DNA of 64,000 nucleotides from Parasponia andersonii (lineage: Eukaryota > Streptophyta > Magnoliopsida > Rosales > Cannabaceae). The stretch is from NCBI GenBank assembly GCA_002914805.1, contig JXTB01000327.1, forward strand, positions 224,991-288,990. Direction: 5' to 3'. Both the position numbers and the translations under genes were made by a program. This document shows, piece by piece, positions 1-10,679 of the stretch (the first letter of the stretch is position 1; each line of letters starts with the position of its first letter). The notes beneath the pieces were generated by a model. The model was not told where the DNA came from and did no database searches. It was given only the letters and a program-made list of their open reading frames with translations.

Positions 1-1260
1 ACATTAGGAATTCAATGGAGAGATCAGTTCATTGATTCGAAGCTCTGTTGAGAAGTTGGTTTTTCCCAAATGAGCGATCAAGGGTGTAGAATTAGTTCCC
101 GACCCTCCAAGTGATCGTCCAACGGCACCTTGAGCATCCAATAGCGTGGTATCACTATTCTAGTGATGTATGGATTCAGTTACCTCTCTTTTACGTCGTT
201 TGTGAATAAAACTTATTTTCTGTAACATATGAGAACAAATGTGATTTTATAACTTTTAAATATCTGTGATGGTATGATTTATATATTGGATTGCTCTGAG
301 ACTTTTCTGAGTGCTAGTTATTTTTAGGTAAGTTAAAATAGTATCGTTATGCTACCTATTATTCTACAAAATTTAATTAACCATTTTATTAAAAAACTAG
401 GGCATCATTTGAACTTAAATTACTGCATGGCTACTTTTACACATCAGTTCAGAGTACACGTGTCATAGGATCACACATGAGTCCTAAGTTAGCATCATGA
501 GGTTTTTTACAGTGTGGCATTGCGGCCCTACCGACGGTGAGAGTCCATGAACCCGCGCGGGGTATTTCTTCTGATTACCTCCCTATTTGGCAGGTGTAGG
601 CAATGCGGTTACCCCTCCAAGTTTGGTAGGCGATACACGGGTGTCCCCTCCGCTTATGGGCTAGGTGTTAGGCAGGTTGTATGGCACACGTAGTGCCAAC
701 ACCCTGGTTTCCATTGATGAGAGAAGATGAACTCATGGGTATGAGTAGATTTGTGTCATGTATTTATGGACTGATTGAATTTTCGATATCATTTTTTCTA
801 TATATCTATATATGTATATGTATATATATGTATGTGATGACGGACTATTGATTTTAGAAACATATATATATATATATATATATTCAGTTATATATATATG
901 TTTATAGACTATCAGCTTTGAAAATGAATATGTATAAGTATATAAACATGGTTTTGCAAAAAGGGTGTTTTTGGACTAAACTGACTATACAGGAGTTTTC
1001 CATCACTAAAAGAGTTTTTACATGAGGTAACAGCTTTCTTACTGAGCTTTCAAGCTCACCCCTCCTATTTTCGTCCCTTTCAGGTGATCATTCATTCGAG
1101 TCAGTCGTCTCGATGGCCAGGCAAGTCACTTGGTTTACGTTGCGGTCTTATTCCTATTCCTCTTCGATTGGTTTTTATAACTTATTCCATTTTTTTCGTT
1201 TTTAACTGTTTAGCCAAGTTTGTTGTCAATGTTAAGTAAATGTATGAGGATGTATTTACT
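1..1260 (+). repeat. Probable Ty3/gypsy LTR remnant
   Basis: No open frame of note. The stretch near 505-720 is unusually GC-rich for this window. Around 1040-1130 there is the 'ACTGAGCTTTCAAGCTCACCCC...TTTCAGGTGA' arrangement that I associate with LTRs of Tekay/Del-like Ty3/gypsy elements in plants. Neither end of an LTR nor a target duplication is visible, so the assignment rests on resemblance only. A TA-rich microsatellite lies at about 800-900. Confidence 0.35.
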
Positions 1261-1682
1261 ACTATTTGAGGATTTAGTATATAAATAGGACTCTATAGTT
1301 CCCAAGGAGAATATTTTTAAAATTTTAAGTACTTGGAATTTTGATTAATTCTGTAAATAAGTTCTTGGACTCTCAAGGTTTGCGAACTTCATTTTAATCA
1401 ACATTAATGTTTTTATTAAATCTAGTTTTTGTACAAATTAACTATGTTTTTCTTGAATTCTAATTGATGTTTTTTTCTGGGTAAACTAAACTAAAGATGA
1501 ACCTCTTTCATACAGAATTTCCAACGATTTGAGGACTTAAATGAAAATTCAAGTACTTGATTTTTTCTGAATTTTGTAAAATTTTTTATTTATATTAATT
1601 TACACTCAAAATTACCAAAAAGTCCCGACTTAGGATTTGGGTTATGTATACAAGATTATATCTCTATATTTAAAATTTCTAC

Positions 1683-1845
1683 GAATATTTACCATCCGTG
1701 TATGAATTAACCTTAAAATTATTCGCTTAATATATGAATTAACCTTAAAATTATTCGCTTAATATGAAATCAGAATTGAAGAATATTTACCATTTGTGTA
1801 AGAATTAACCTTAAAATTATTCGCTTAATATGAAATCAGAATATC
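1683..1845. repeat. Three copies of a 30-bp AT-rich direct repeat
   Basis: A unit reading GAATTAACCTTAAAATTATT followed by CGCTTAATAT occurs three times, starting near 1703, 1736 and 1802. Longer partial repeats (GAATATTTACCAT, TATGAAATCAGAAT) surround the copies. The array sits just before the assembly gap, which may have been caused by more of the same repeat. Confidence 0.8.
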
Positions 1846-1879
1846 CTCCTATTGATAAATATTTAAATTTTATTGCAAA

Positions 1880-2686
1880 NNNNNNNNNNNNNNNNNNNNN
1901 NNNNNNNNNNNNNNNNNNNNNNNNNNNNNNNNNNNNNNNNNNNNNNNNNNNNNNNNNNNNNNNNNNNNNNNNNNNNNNNNNNNNNNNNNNNNNNNNNNNN
2001 NNNNNNNNNNNNNNNNNNNNNNNNNNNNNNNNNNNNNNNNNNNNNNNNNNNNNNNNNNNNNNNNNNNNNNNNNNNNNNNNNNNNNNNNNNNNNNNNNNNN
2101 NNNNNNNNNNNNNNNNNNNNNNNNNNNNNNNNNNNNNNNNNNNNNNNNNNNNNNNNNNNNNNNNNNNNNNNNNNNNNNNNNNNNNNNNNNNNNNNNNNNN
2201 NNNNNNNNNNNNNNNNNNNNNNNNNNNNNNNNNNNNNNNNNNNNNNNNNNNNNNNNNNNNNNNNNNNNNNNNNNNNNNNNNNNNNNNNNNNNNNNNNNNN
2301 NNNNNNNNNNNNNNNNNNNNNNNNNNNNNNNNNNNNNNNNNNNNNNNNNNNNNNNNNNNNNNNNNNNNNNNNNNNNNNNNNNNNNNNNNNNNNNNNNNNN
2401 NNNNNNNNNNNNNNNNNNNNNNNNNNNNNNNNNNNNNNNNNNNNNNNNNNNNNNNNNNNNNNNNNNNNNNNNNNNNNNNNNNNNNNNNNNNNNNNNNNNN
2501 NNNNNNNNNNNNNNNNNNNNNNNNNNNNNNNNNNNNNNNNNNNNNNNNNNNNNNNNNNNNNNNNNNNNNNNNNNNNNNNNNNNNNNNNNNNNNNNNNNNN
2601 NNNNNNNNNNNNNNNNNNNNNNNNNNNNNNNNNNNNNNNNNNNNNNNNNNNNNNNNNNNNNNNNNNNNNNNNNNNNNNNNNNNNNN
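1880..2686. other. Assembly gap (807 N)
   Basis: Unbroken run of N. Any open frame drawn through it is meaningless. Confidence 0.99.
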
Positions 2687-3671
2687 GACCTGTAATTCAA
2701 GCTCCAATAAATTATGACAATTAATTAAATTCTTTAATTAATTTGTCTAATTTATTAATTCCAGTATTACTTCACTAAAAATCTGGAATTGCACTCTTGA
2801 AGTTACAGAATTAATTTACTCAGAAAACAGCGAGCAGTCCATCGATTTAATCATTACATGTATTTCAATCCTCTATAGACAATTCATAATTGGAGCTAGG
2901 TTATATTCCGTTTACCTCTCCAATTACATCTTTATCTTTGTGTACTATTGATTCTCTAATGAACAGTTAATTTATAAATCTATTATAAATTGAGTACTCA
3001 AACTGTTCAAGTCCTGAATCAATACACAAATGAATCATCTTTCTAGCTTCCTAATGGAATGAATGAATTTCATATCTGTAAGCTACATTCCTAGCTACTC
3101 ATTTCATCATGCTCCCAAGATACAAGTATTTCGATCTGTTTAAAAAACAAACCTTTAACAAGTATGTCAAAGAAAATAATGTTATAAATAGGAGTCTATA
3201 ATTACTCAGGATTAAGATTGATCTACATATATTAAGATTGATCTACATATGATCATCTAGTGACATTATTTGAACTCTCAACAATTAACGGAATTTATGT
3301 GAGATTCAAATCATGTCTAGGCCAGTCCTATATAATCAAATTATATAAAGTAGCCCTATTGTGATATCAACACATCAATAGTCCGGATAAAATTATTACA
3401 TTCTCAATGTTAATGGACTATACTAATAATATTTAATTAAAGATTCTAAACTTTAATTAATTATTACGGACTATATTTAATTTATTATCTATAAATTTAA
3501 TCCTCATGTATATAACACTTATATGCTAAATTTATGGTCACATAAATATACCAGGAATTTTCTGATATTTAATGACATACCAATTATGTACAAATTCAAA
3601 TAGAAAAATGTCATTTTATTAATTTATCGAATATCTAAAATATACATGCTTTTCGGGCATAAACCCTAACA
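2687..3671 (-). repeat. Copia-type LTR fragment, minus strand
   Basis: Read on the minus strand, the sequence starts at 3671 with TGTTAGGGTTTATGCCCG, the kind of LTR start found in several plant Ty1/copia families. It then runs as AT-rich non-coding DNA into the assembly gap, so the other end, any internal domain and the target duplication cannot be seen. It may be a solo LTR or part of a longer element. A 20-bp perfect tandem duplication lies at 3211-3250. Confidence 0.5.
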
Positions 3672-4041
3672 ACTTTTATATTCGTTATTTCTAAAATTCT
3701 ATTTGCAGTCACTGTTGTTTCCTTCGATTTTACATACTTAAATTTTAGTCCTTACTTTCATATCATAACAATTGAAAAAAAAAAAAAAAAAAAAAAGTCT
3801 AAGTATCATACTAAACTCCTCAGACATAGCTAACAGCTTTCTCGTCCTGTTTTAACAAATAATAGATTGCCTAATTAAATCACTAAACGGAATTCACTTT
3901 ATAATACCGCAACAATACACTTCAATTAAAAACGCAACACCCATACAAGGGAAATTTATTTTTTATCAAGCAAAATCTCGTACAATATCACCAAATATGA
4001 GAATGTACGTACTCATCAATTGAGCTCTAAGTGCACAATCA

Positions 4042-4046
<5 letters not shown>

Positions 4047-4116
<70 letters not shown>
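4047..4116. repeat. 70-nt poly(A) run upstream of the PP2 gene
   Basis: An uninterrupted run of A about 100 bp upstream of the PP2 TATA box. A shorter run of about 18 A lies near 3778-3796. The length in the real genome may differ because homopolymers assemble poorly. Confidence 0.95.
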
Positions 4117-4121
<5 letters not shown>

Positions 4122-4219
4122 CAAAAGGGGAGAGAATATAAAAAATTGGTTTTATATGATGTTTGGACTCATTTATGATATAAAAAACTAGAGTGACAAT
4201 TAATTTGACCTTTGCCACT

Positions 4220-4226
4220 CTATAAA
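4220..4226 (+). promoter_or_regulatory. TATA box of the PP2 gene
   Basis: CTATAAAG lies 16 bp before the first in-frame ATG (4243) and about 31 bp before the third (4258). A transcript starting the usual 25-35 bp downstream of it would exclude or barely include the ATGs at 4243 and 4249. This is the main reason for choosing 4258 as the start codon. Confidence 0.55.
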
Positions 4227-4257
4227 GGGTGGTGCACTGAAGATGTTTATGCAAAAG

Positions 4258-5738
4258 ATGGGGGCAGGGTTGTCACAAGATGAGGCTTCTCAGTCACAAC
4301 CAAGTGTTGAACAGACTAGCAGCAACTCACAAAGCCTGATAGAAGCAAAGCCTTCTGAAATCGAAGCAAAGGCTACTGACAACACATCAGAAGCAAAGCC
4401 GAATGGCACCAAGGCGAAGGAAGCTGAGAAAGCACTCAGAGGCATACACAAACTGGAAGAAATTACCAAAGATGCGGACGGCACTGTGGAATACTCCTCC
4501 CCGGACAAGCTTCTAACAAAGCTCCAAGATGGGATATTTTTAAACCAAATGAGAAAGGCAAGTTTCGTAAGAAATTATGAATGGTTTCAATAATTTTTCG
4601 TTTTTCTTTTTTGATGATCGGATCTATGATTCTACTTGAAAATCTGTCTCGCTCATGTTTTATATGTGGGTTATTACAACATGTAAAGTGGTTGATAAAT
4701 TTCATTGTCTTTAGTATTTTTCTCTTACGATCAATGTTAATTTCACTATGACAGAAGTACTGGATTGACAGGATGGCCAACAACTGCTTTATGTTGTATG
4801 CAAGAGATCTCTCAATTACTTGGGCTGAAGACAACAGTTACTGGAGGTGGCCCCGGCATAAAGAAAAAACGTATGTGTTCCAATTGTAAGCTTCAAGGGA
4901 TTTAGTGATTTAAGCTTGATATTTAAGAGTTCATCAATATCTTCTAGAACATTACGATCAGCATAGACTCCACCACTGCTTCTGAATCGAATAGGGAAAA
5001 TATTAAAATCATTTCAACACTAAGAAAAAAGAAATAAAATAGACCGAGTTCTCAATATCACTAACAAGGGAGAAAGCTTAATCAAAAGCTCACCAATGAG
5101 TTGGACCAGCCTTTTTCCTGTAAGACTCCAACACTAGATCATAGAGGCACAAACAAGTAAAACCTAGCAGGTAAAGAGTTTTTCAGGGTGTATGTAGGTC
5201 AGCTAGAGGTGCAGGAGTTTGATATGACTGGGAAGAATAAAATTAAGATGACAAAAGCTTATGATCCAATCTAATCATTTAAAGGTCAGAAAATCTGCTA
5301 ATATTTAACCCAAAAAAAAGGGGGTTGATGTTTCCTTACCTTGAGTACTATTGATGCAGCGATGAGGTCATTGAGGTGGCTGAACTTATGAACGTATGTT
5401 GGCTAGAGGTGCATGGAAAACTTGATACAACAAAGCTATCACCTGGAACTTTGTATGAAGTAGCGTTTGTGGTAATGGTGAAGCATCCTGCTTATGGATG
5501 GGACACTACTCCAGTGAACGTTGCACTCTGTCTCCCGGATGGAAGCAAGCAAGAACGCAACATAGATTTGTCGCAACAGCCGATGAACCAATGGGTGGAG
5601 ATCGTAGCAGGCAAGTTTAGAACATCACCTGAAAAACTTGGGGAAATCCAATTCTCCATGTATGAGTATCATGGAGGAAAGTGGAAGAAAGGGCTGGTCA
5701 TCAAGGGTGTTGCAATACAGCCAAGGACTATATACTGA
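4258..5738 (+). CDS. PP2-A1: PP2-A-type phloem lectin (phloem protein 2-like A1), 3 exons
   Basis: Exons: 4258(or 4243)-4557, 4755-4870, 5360-5738; about 264 aa. The first ~80 residues are a low-complexity, Ala/Ser/Glu/Lys-rich leader. The PP2 domain follows, with recognisable blocks: GIFLNQMRK|KYWID at the first junction, CFMLYARDLSITWAED in exon 2, and VAELMNVCWLEVHGK, LSPGTLYEV, RTSPEKLGEIQFSMYEY and KKGLVIKGV in exon 3. Proteins of this family bind N-acetylglucosamine-containing glycans and are abundant in phloem sieve elements; function here is inferred from family. Intron 1 begins AG|GCAAGT, a GC-AG intron, and only this donor keeps the conserved NQMRKKYW block. Intron 2 is GT-AG. Frame stays open across all junctions. 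The start at 4258 (MGAGLSQ) is preferred over 4243 because the TATA box lies so close. A degenerate copy of exon 3 is at about 12145-12500. Confidence 0.9.
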
Positions 5739-6385
5739 TTTCTTGTCTGTACGCATACGTGCTAAATAATATCAGAATCAGAAACAAAATAATGGAAAAC
5801 AACTTCGTATTCCAGTCTCGGTATAAACGCAATCTTCCTCCTCAACTCTGTTCATCAAAAAAGCACACGTACAAATACAAAAACACATACATAAACAAAA
5901 TAACATAATTTGTCACGACCCAAAACCCGGGCTAGTGGCAGAAGGGGAATTTCACAAGGTGGAAAATTCCTTAATTTATTTGAAAAGTGTCAAAAGTTCT
6001 AGTTTTTATAAAAATAGTCCATTTAAATAAAATATTCGGAATTCTATCCCGTGAACCACTCCCACAGTTCGTATACACCACCAAACATAAATTGAACAAT
6101 TACTTAAAAACATGATATTAATTAAAAAGAAACCAAACTCCGCATCATCATCATCATTCACCACAGATGTCCAATACCAGAATGGCATGCATAAGTTTAC
6201 AGACAAAGTAGAAAGCAGTAATCATGGTTCAATGCTAACACAAAAATTCAAATAGTCTAAAGACTATGATAACACACTCCTAGCATTACCAAGAGGCGAA
6301 CTGCAATCCCGATGGCCTCTTACTCTTCTTGATCACCAAGATCGCACTGGACACCACCTGGGGAGGAAGGTAGGGGGGTGAGCAT
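5739..6385. other. PP2 3' flank, no gene seen
   Basis: The first ~150 bp are the PP2 3' UTR; they are also duplicated next to the pseudogene at about 12360-12510. The rest is AT-rich DNA with no supported coding potential. Confidence 0.6.
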
Positions 6386-6652
6386 ACAATATCTGCTAGC
6401 GGGGTTCTTGGGCTGTTACAGATGGTATCAGAGCTGGTTCCCGAGTCGATGGTCAGCGGGGACGCTGAACCCTTAAGGGGGGGGGATTGTGAAATCCCAC
6501 ATCGGCTGGAAAGGGGAACGAAGCACTCTTTATAAGGGTGTGGATACATTTCCCTATCAGACGCGTTTTGAAAACCGTGAGCTGCGGAGGGCGGGTTTGG
6601 CCCAAGTGGCAAAGCGGACAATATCTGCTAGCGGGGTTCTTGGGCTGTTACA
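6386..6652 (+). mobile_element. TRIM (terminal-repeat retrotransposon in miniature)
   Basis: Right LTR at 6488-6652 (165 bp) starts TGTGAAATCCCACATCGG and ends GGGCTGTTACA. The left LTR survives only as its last 35 bp (6386-6420), identical to the end of the right one. Immediately after it comes a primer-binding site for initiator Met-tRNA, TGGTATCAGAGC (6423-6434). A 67-bp internal segment then ends in a G-rich polypurine tract next to the right LTR. There is no coding capacity. The sequence matches a TRIM-like family I recognise as widespread in dicots. Confidence 0.8.
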
Positions 6653-8790
6653 TAATTGATCACCAAATTAAGGGGTATGTACACCTAGGGCTCTATTAGT
6701 GCCCTCGTAGTGACAAATGGATCCATCCAAATATACGTTATCAAAACTAACCTTTATTGTTACTTTACACATCTATAATTACTTATAATATTTCTATGCC
6801 TGATAAATCCCAAAATAGCTTCTTCTCTAACAAACATTAAATTGTTTTTGCTATCGTTCTCACCAAGACCACCTTGCTAGCACCATAGTTCTCAACCGTT
6901 TTGACCATAGTCGAAAAATTTCAACTGTTTCGGTCGTTAATCTTGGTCAAACCTCCTTCAATCATCCTTTCAAGTACGATAAAAAAAAGATCGAGATGTA
7001 AAGCAATTTTAGAATTACAAATCTTTCATTAAATAAATGAATTTTATAGCAAAATATGCTAATTTTGACTTATTTTAACTAAATGCCTATTTTTCCAAAT
7101 GTTGTAACAAAAATAATAGTATATTAGTGTATATAACAAGAGTAAAATATAAGTCTCCAGTCTAAAAATTAATATACATGATATATAAACTAAAGTTGTT
7201 CTATGTACTTGATCATTTAGCTATAAAAAGAGAAAAAATAATGTTATTCAACCGAATTGTAAAAAAAATTTAAAAAATTAAAATTTAATTTCTTTAAATA
7301 AAAATTCTAATTTAAATTATTTATGCTTTGTGTTTTTTATCATCACATGCTTGAAAAAAGTGTCATATTAATAATGCCACATCAGGGTCCTAACGTGTAG
7401 AATTTGGATAGATCAGTCCTAAGCAATGATCAGTCCAAATTTTACATGTAAGGATCTGGTGTGGCATTATCAAATTTTCACGCTTTAACTAAAGCTGTTT
7501 CGATGCAATAACCAAAAGAAATTGGTGGAACCGCCCATCAAATATAGGGTAAAAGAAATTGGTGGAAGGTAAATAGTGAGTGTCGAATTCATGTTTACTT
7601 TTAAATAATAGCTGACCAGCTCAAAAGATACAAATATTTCAGTAGAACTCTCGAGACCTTGAGAATAGTGTAAAGATCAAAGCAACCTTGGCATGTCCAC
7701 ACACAATCTCTTGGAGGGGTTTTATAAAACAAAGTCCACATAAACCAACCTTAAAAGCTCTAACTTGCTTAATTTAATAATAGTGCAATGTAACTATTGC
7801 TTGAAGTATTCCACATTAAACCTGTTAATTAACCTTTTTTTAATGACTCTATCCTTCCTCGTCTGATAGTTAAGAGTTCTTCGGGCTTTTGGATGTCCTA
7901 ACATTCACCTAGAAGTTACTAGGCAAACTTTTTGGTTAAATCTTCGCATGATTCTATAGATTCCCTTGGTAATTGGTGCAACCAAAACATTATCGCTCCT
8001 CGTGACGATCTAACTTTCTGGATCAACAGCTACTTAATTTCATTATATACTTATCTCAAAAAGAAACTTGGAATATGAAAATTTGCGACTTAAAAGGGGA
8101 AAAAAAACATTCATATTGCCTTATTAAAGAGCTTGACATCTACAGTTATCCACTTACGCCGTATGACAAGTTTTAAAATTAAAAAAGCATTTCGAAAATA
8201 ACTAAGCACTCTAGTCTAGTTAAGTTTGTGGGTTGTAAATGTATAAGAAATGTGCCACTTTTGAAATTTTTATTCTAAATCCTTAGTCATTGAAAGACAT
8301 TCTTTTAATTCAATTATTGTTGGGCATTAAAATTACTTAGAGGCACATTCAATAAAATATATTACAGTTCAACTTAACTAATCTTGGATTAAAGCAAGGC
8401 CCACTTATAGTAGTCATACATAGATAATTAAGTACGTATAGATAATTAAGTAGGCAGCTATAGTTATATATTAGTAGCATACTTGCTAGACTCCACTACA
8501 TCTATATAAATAAAGTATCTTATTACTAAAAATATATGCGGAATAAATATTACGGTGGTATCCCCAAGTCATTCCTCACATTCACCTTGATCTTGATTCC
8601 AGCTAACTCATCAATCAAGTCAAAGGTCTCTTACTTTTGGTATCTACAGTATCGAAACTCACACAGCGTGAGCTTTTGCTCAGCAAATACAATGTAATTC
8701 TCACAAAACATTTCATACATAAGCAAACAATATTTTATGAAATTCCTATTATACTTCATTATGAAATCTTTTATCTTCATATGCCCTGAT
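6653..8790. other. Gene-free AT-rich stretch with decayed repeats
   Basis: No coding region is supported. Around 6860-7340 the sequence resembles 55740-56150 (shared phrases such as CAACCATAGTC/ATTTTCAAC and TCATCACATGCTT), suggesting two copies of one dispersed repeat. A hairpin element lies at 7371-7470. Nothing recognised from 7480 to 8790. Confidence 0.5.
7371..7470. repeat. Imperfect 45-bp inverted repeat (hairpin)
   Basis: The left arm ATAATGCCACATCAGGGTCC... and the right arm, reverse-complemented, ATAATGCCACACCAGATCCT... pair over about 45 bp around a short loop at about 7416-7426. It looks like a foldback MITE or the palindromic end of one. No target duplication was identified. Confidence 0.6.
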
Positions 8791-8795
8791 GTACG

Positions 8796-10308
8796 TGTTA
8801 GCCCACAATTGATAACCTAAGAGGGGGTGAATTGGGTCTTAAAGCCTTTTAAAAAACTTTTTAATTATGTAAAATCATAAACTATTATTTTTGGACTTTG
8901 AAGCTAAACAAATAATAATACCAAATATATAACGATAATGTCAAGTAAGCACACTATATATCAAATACTCAATCAAATAGTTTGCAATAAATTAAAGAGT
9001 ATAGGATTAGAGAATATGCAAACTCAGCTTTTAAGAAATTCGACAAACACGATAATTTGCCTATATCCCCTGCCCTCGATAAGTTGCTTTAAGCTTTCTA
9101 CTATTGGATCAAGACTGTGAGCTTGAACGACCCTTTTTTAAATAGAGTGAATTCTTCTTAAGCTCACCTAACTTTTACAGTAATCTTGACTCCATCTTTA
9201 TCACGCCTGACTTCGGATTGTTTAGACTCTGGTGTCAATCTCACCTATACCGGGTTATCAAGACAATGGTATCAACCTCACCAACTCACAGGTGCACACT
9301 CGAGTTGTTTAGACTTTAGTAACAATATCACCTACACTCAAGTTTGTTTAGATTCCAGTGACAATCTTACCTACACTCAGGTTGTTTAGACTCTGGTACT
9401 AACCTCACCTCAACTCAAATGATTCTATAATAAACAGGAGTGAACACACTCAAAAACTCTCTTCACAAAATAATGAATACAATTTTAACTTAGGAGATTT
9501 GAGAACAATGCACAATCGATACTCTAAGATTAGCTTAATATTATTTGAAAGTTAAAGTTGAGTAAAAGAGAGCTTTTGTACTTAGATACTAATTGGGTAT
9601 CAATATAGATTCATATTCTCTTGTTCTAAGTCATCAAACTTAACTCTATTTAAAGATATCTTCAAAAACTAGTCGTTTTCGACTTTTGGTAACTTACTGC
9701 CAAAATTTTGGTCGACCAGAAATAATTGTGGTCAACCAAAAAACTAGCATTGGAATCTAACACACCTGTTCAGCTCCAACGATCATTTTTAGCCGTTGTT
9801 TTGGTCAGCCAACACTGGTCGACCAAAATGGGTCAGAAACTAGTAAATTGTTTCTTTAATCCAAACTTTGGTCATTTTTAAAACTTTCTTTTTCTAAATA
9901 ATTTTAACATTAAAAAAGAACTTTTTGAGAATATTTTGGCTAGATTAAAAATGATATTTTTTTTCAAATTTCTAAAATAAAATTTTAACCTTAAGATAGT
10001 TTAAAAATTCTTTTGAAATTATAAGTCAATGCAAAAAGAATTTATGTGCAATGAACTAAATCAAATACAAGACTAAATATGAAATATACATTATCTAAGC
10101 ATGAACTTGTATCTTGATTGTCCATCTTCAAGCTTGATTATAATGAGTTCAATATGAATTTATCTTCAGACTTGATTCCTTGATCAACTTGAGTTAGAAC
10201 TTTTAAAGCCATTTTACTACACACTCAAGTTAAAACATTAGTACTAAATCAAATATTTGTTATCTTCAAAATGAGAGTGAGTAAGAATGAAATCCTAATT
10301 TCTCAACA
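8796..10308 (+). mobile_element. Solo LTR, about 1.5 kb, with 5-bp target duplication
   Basis: Starts TGTTAGCCCACAATTGATAACC and ends TTTCTCAACA. It is flanked on both sides by GTACG (8791-8795 and 10309-10313). No primer-binding site, polypurine tract or coding region adjoins it, so it is best read as the product of LTR-LTR recombination. The phrase AGAGGGGGTGAATTGGGT near the start is typical of long copia LTRs of the SIRE/Maximus kind, but the lineage call is uncertain. Orientation cannot be proven from a solo LTR. Confidence 0.8.
9219..9418. repeat. Degenerate ~40-45-bp tandem repeat inside the solo LTR
   Basis: Four to five imperfect units of the form GTTTAGACTCTGGTGNCAAT followed by CTCACCTACACTCAG. 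Unit lengths vary and one unit is badly diverged. Confidence 0.7.
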
Positions 10309-10679
10309 GTACGTGCTAAGTGCGCGCAACTGAACAGAGAATCATGGAAGTGACCCTTACTTAAAACACCTGTACTCATAAACTTAATTTATTTTTCTCA
10401 AGAATGCTAATCTAGCAAAGATCGGTATGACACCCTAATGTTCTTATATTATATAATTTCCTCTTATCTTAGATGGATATGCTTTATTATTAATCAAAAC
10501 CTTATATTTTATTATCTTGGCATTTACTTTGATTGACGCATGCTTACCATGCCTTGTTATTAATAATAGTAAACATACATCTTTCTAACATCACAGAAAT
10601 ATGTTTTCTCATAAGCATATATCACATCATATACAAGCCATATAAATAGCATATATAATTCATGACATATGCCATAAGT

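Noticed and set aside
1817-2724. Open frames of about 280-296 codons on both strands
   Set aside because: They consist almost entirely of N from the assembly gap.
4045-4254. Minus-strand frame with a poly-Phe tail
   Set aside because: It is the translated poly(A) run opposite the PP2 promoter.
4463-4834. Minus-strand frame of 123 codons over PP2 exons 1-2
   Set aside because: Antisense shadow of the PP2 gene; no codon-usage or homology support.
6286-6621. 111-codon minus-strand frame
   Set aside because: Lies over the TRIM element, which explains the GC-rich open frame.
8500-10320. Tandem repeats considered as a CRISPR-like array
   Set aside because: Units are degenerate, spacing is irregular, and the host is a plant; they lie inside a solo LTR.
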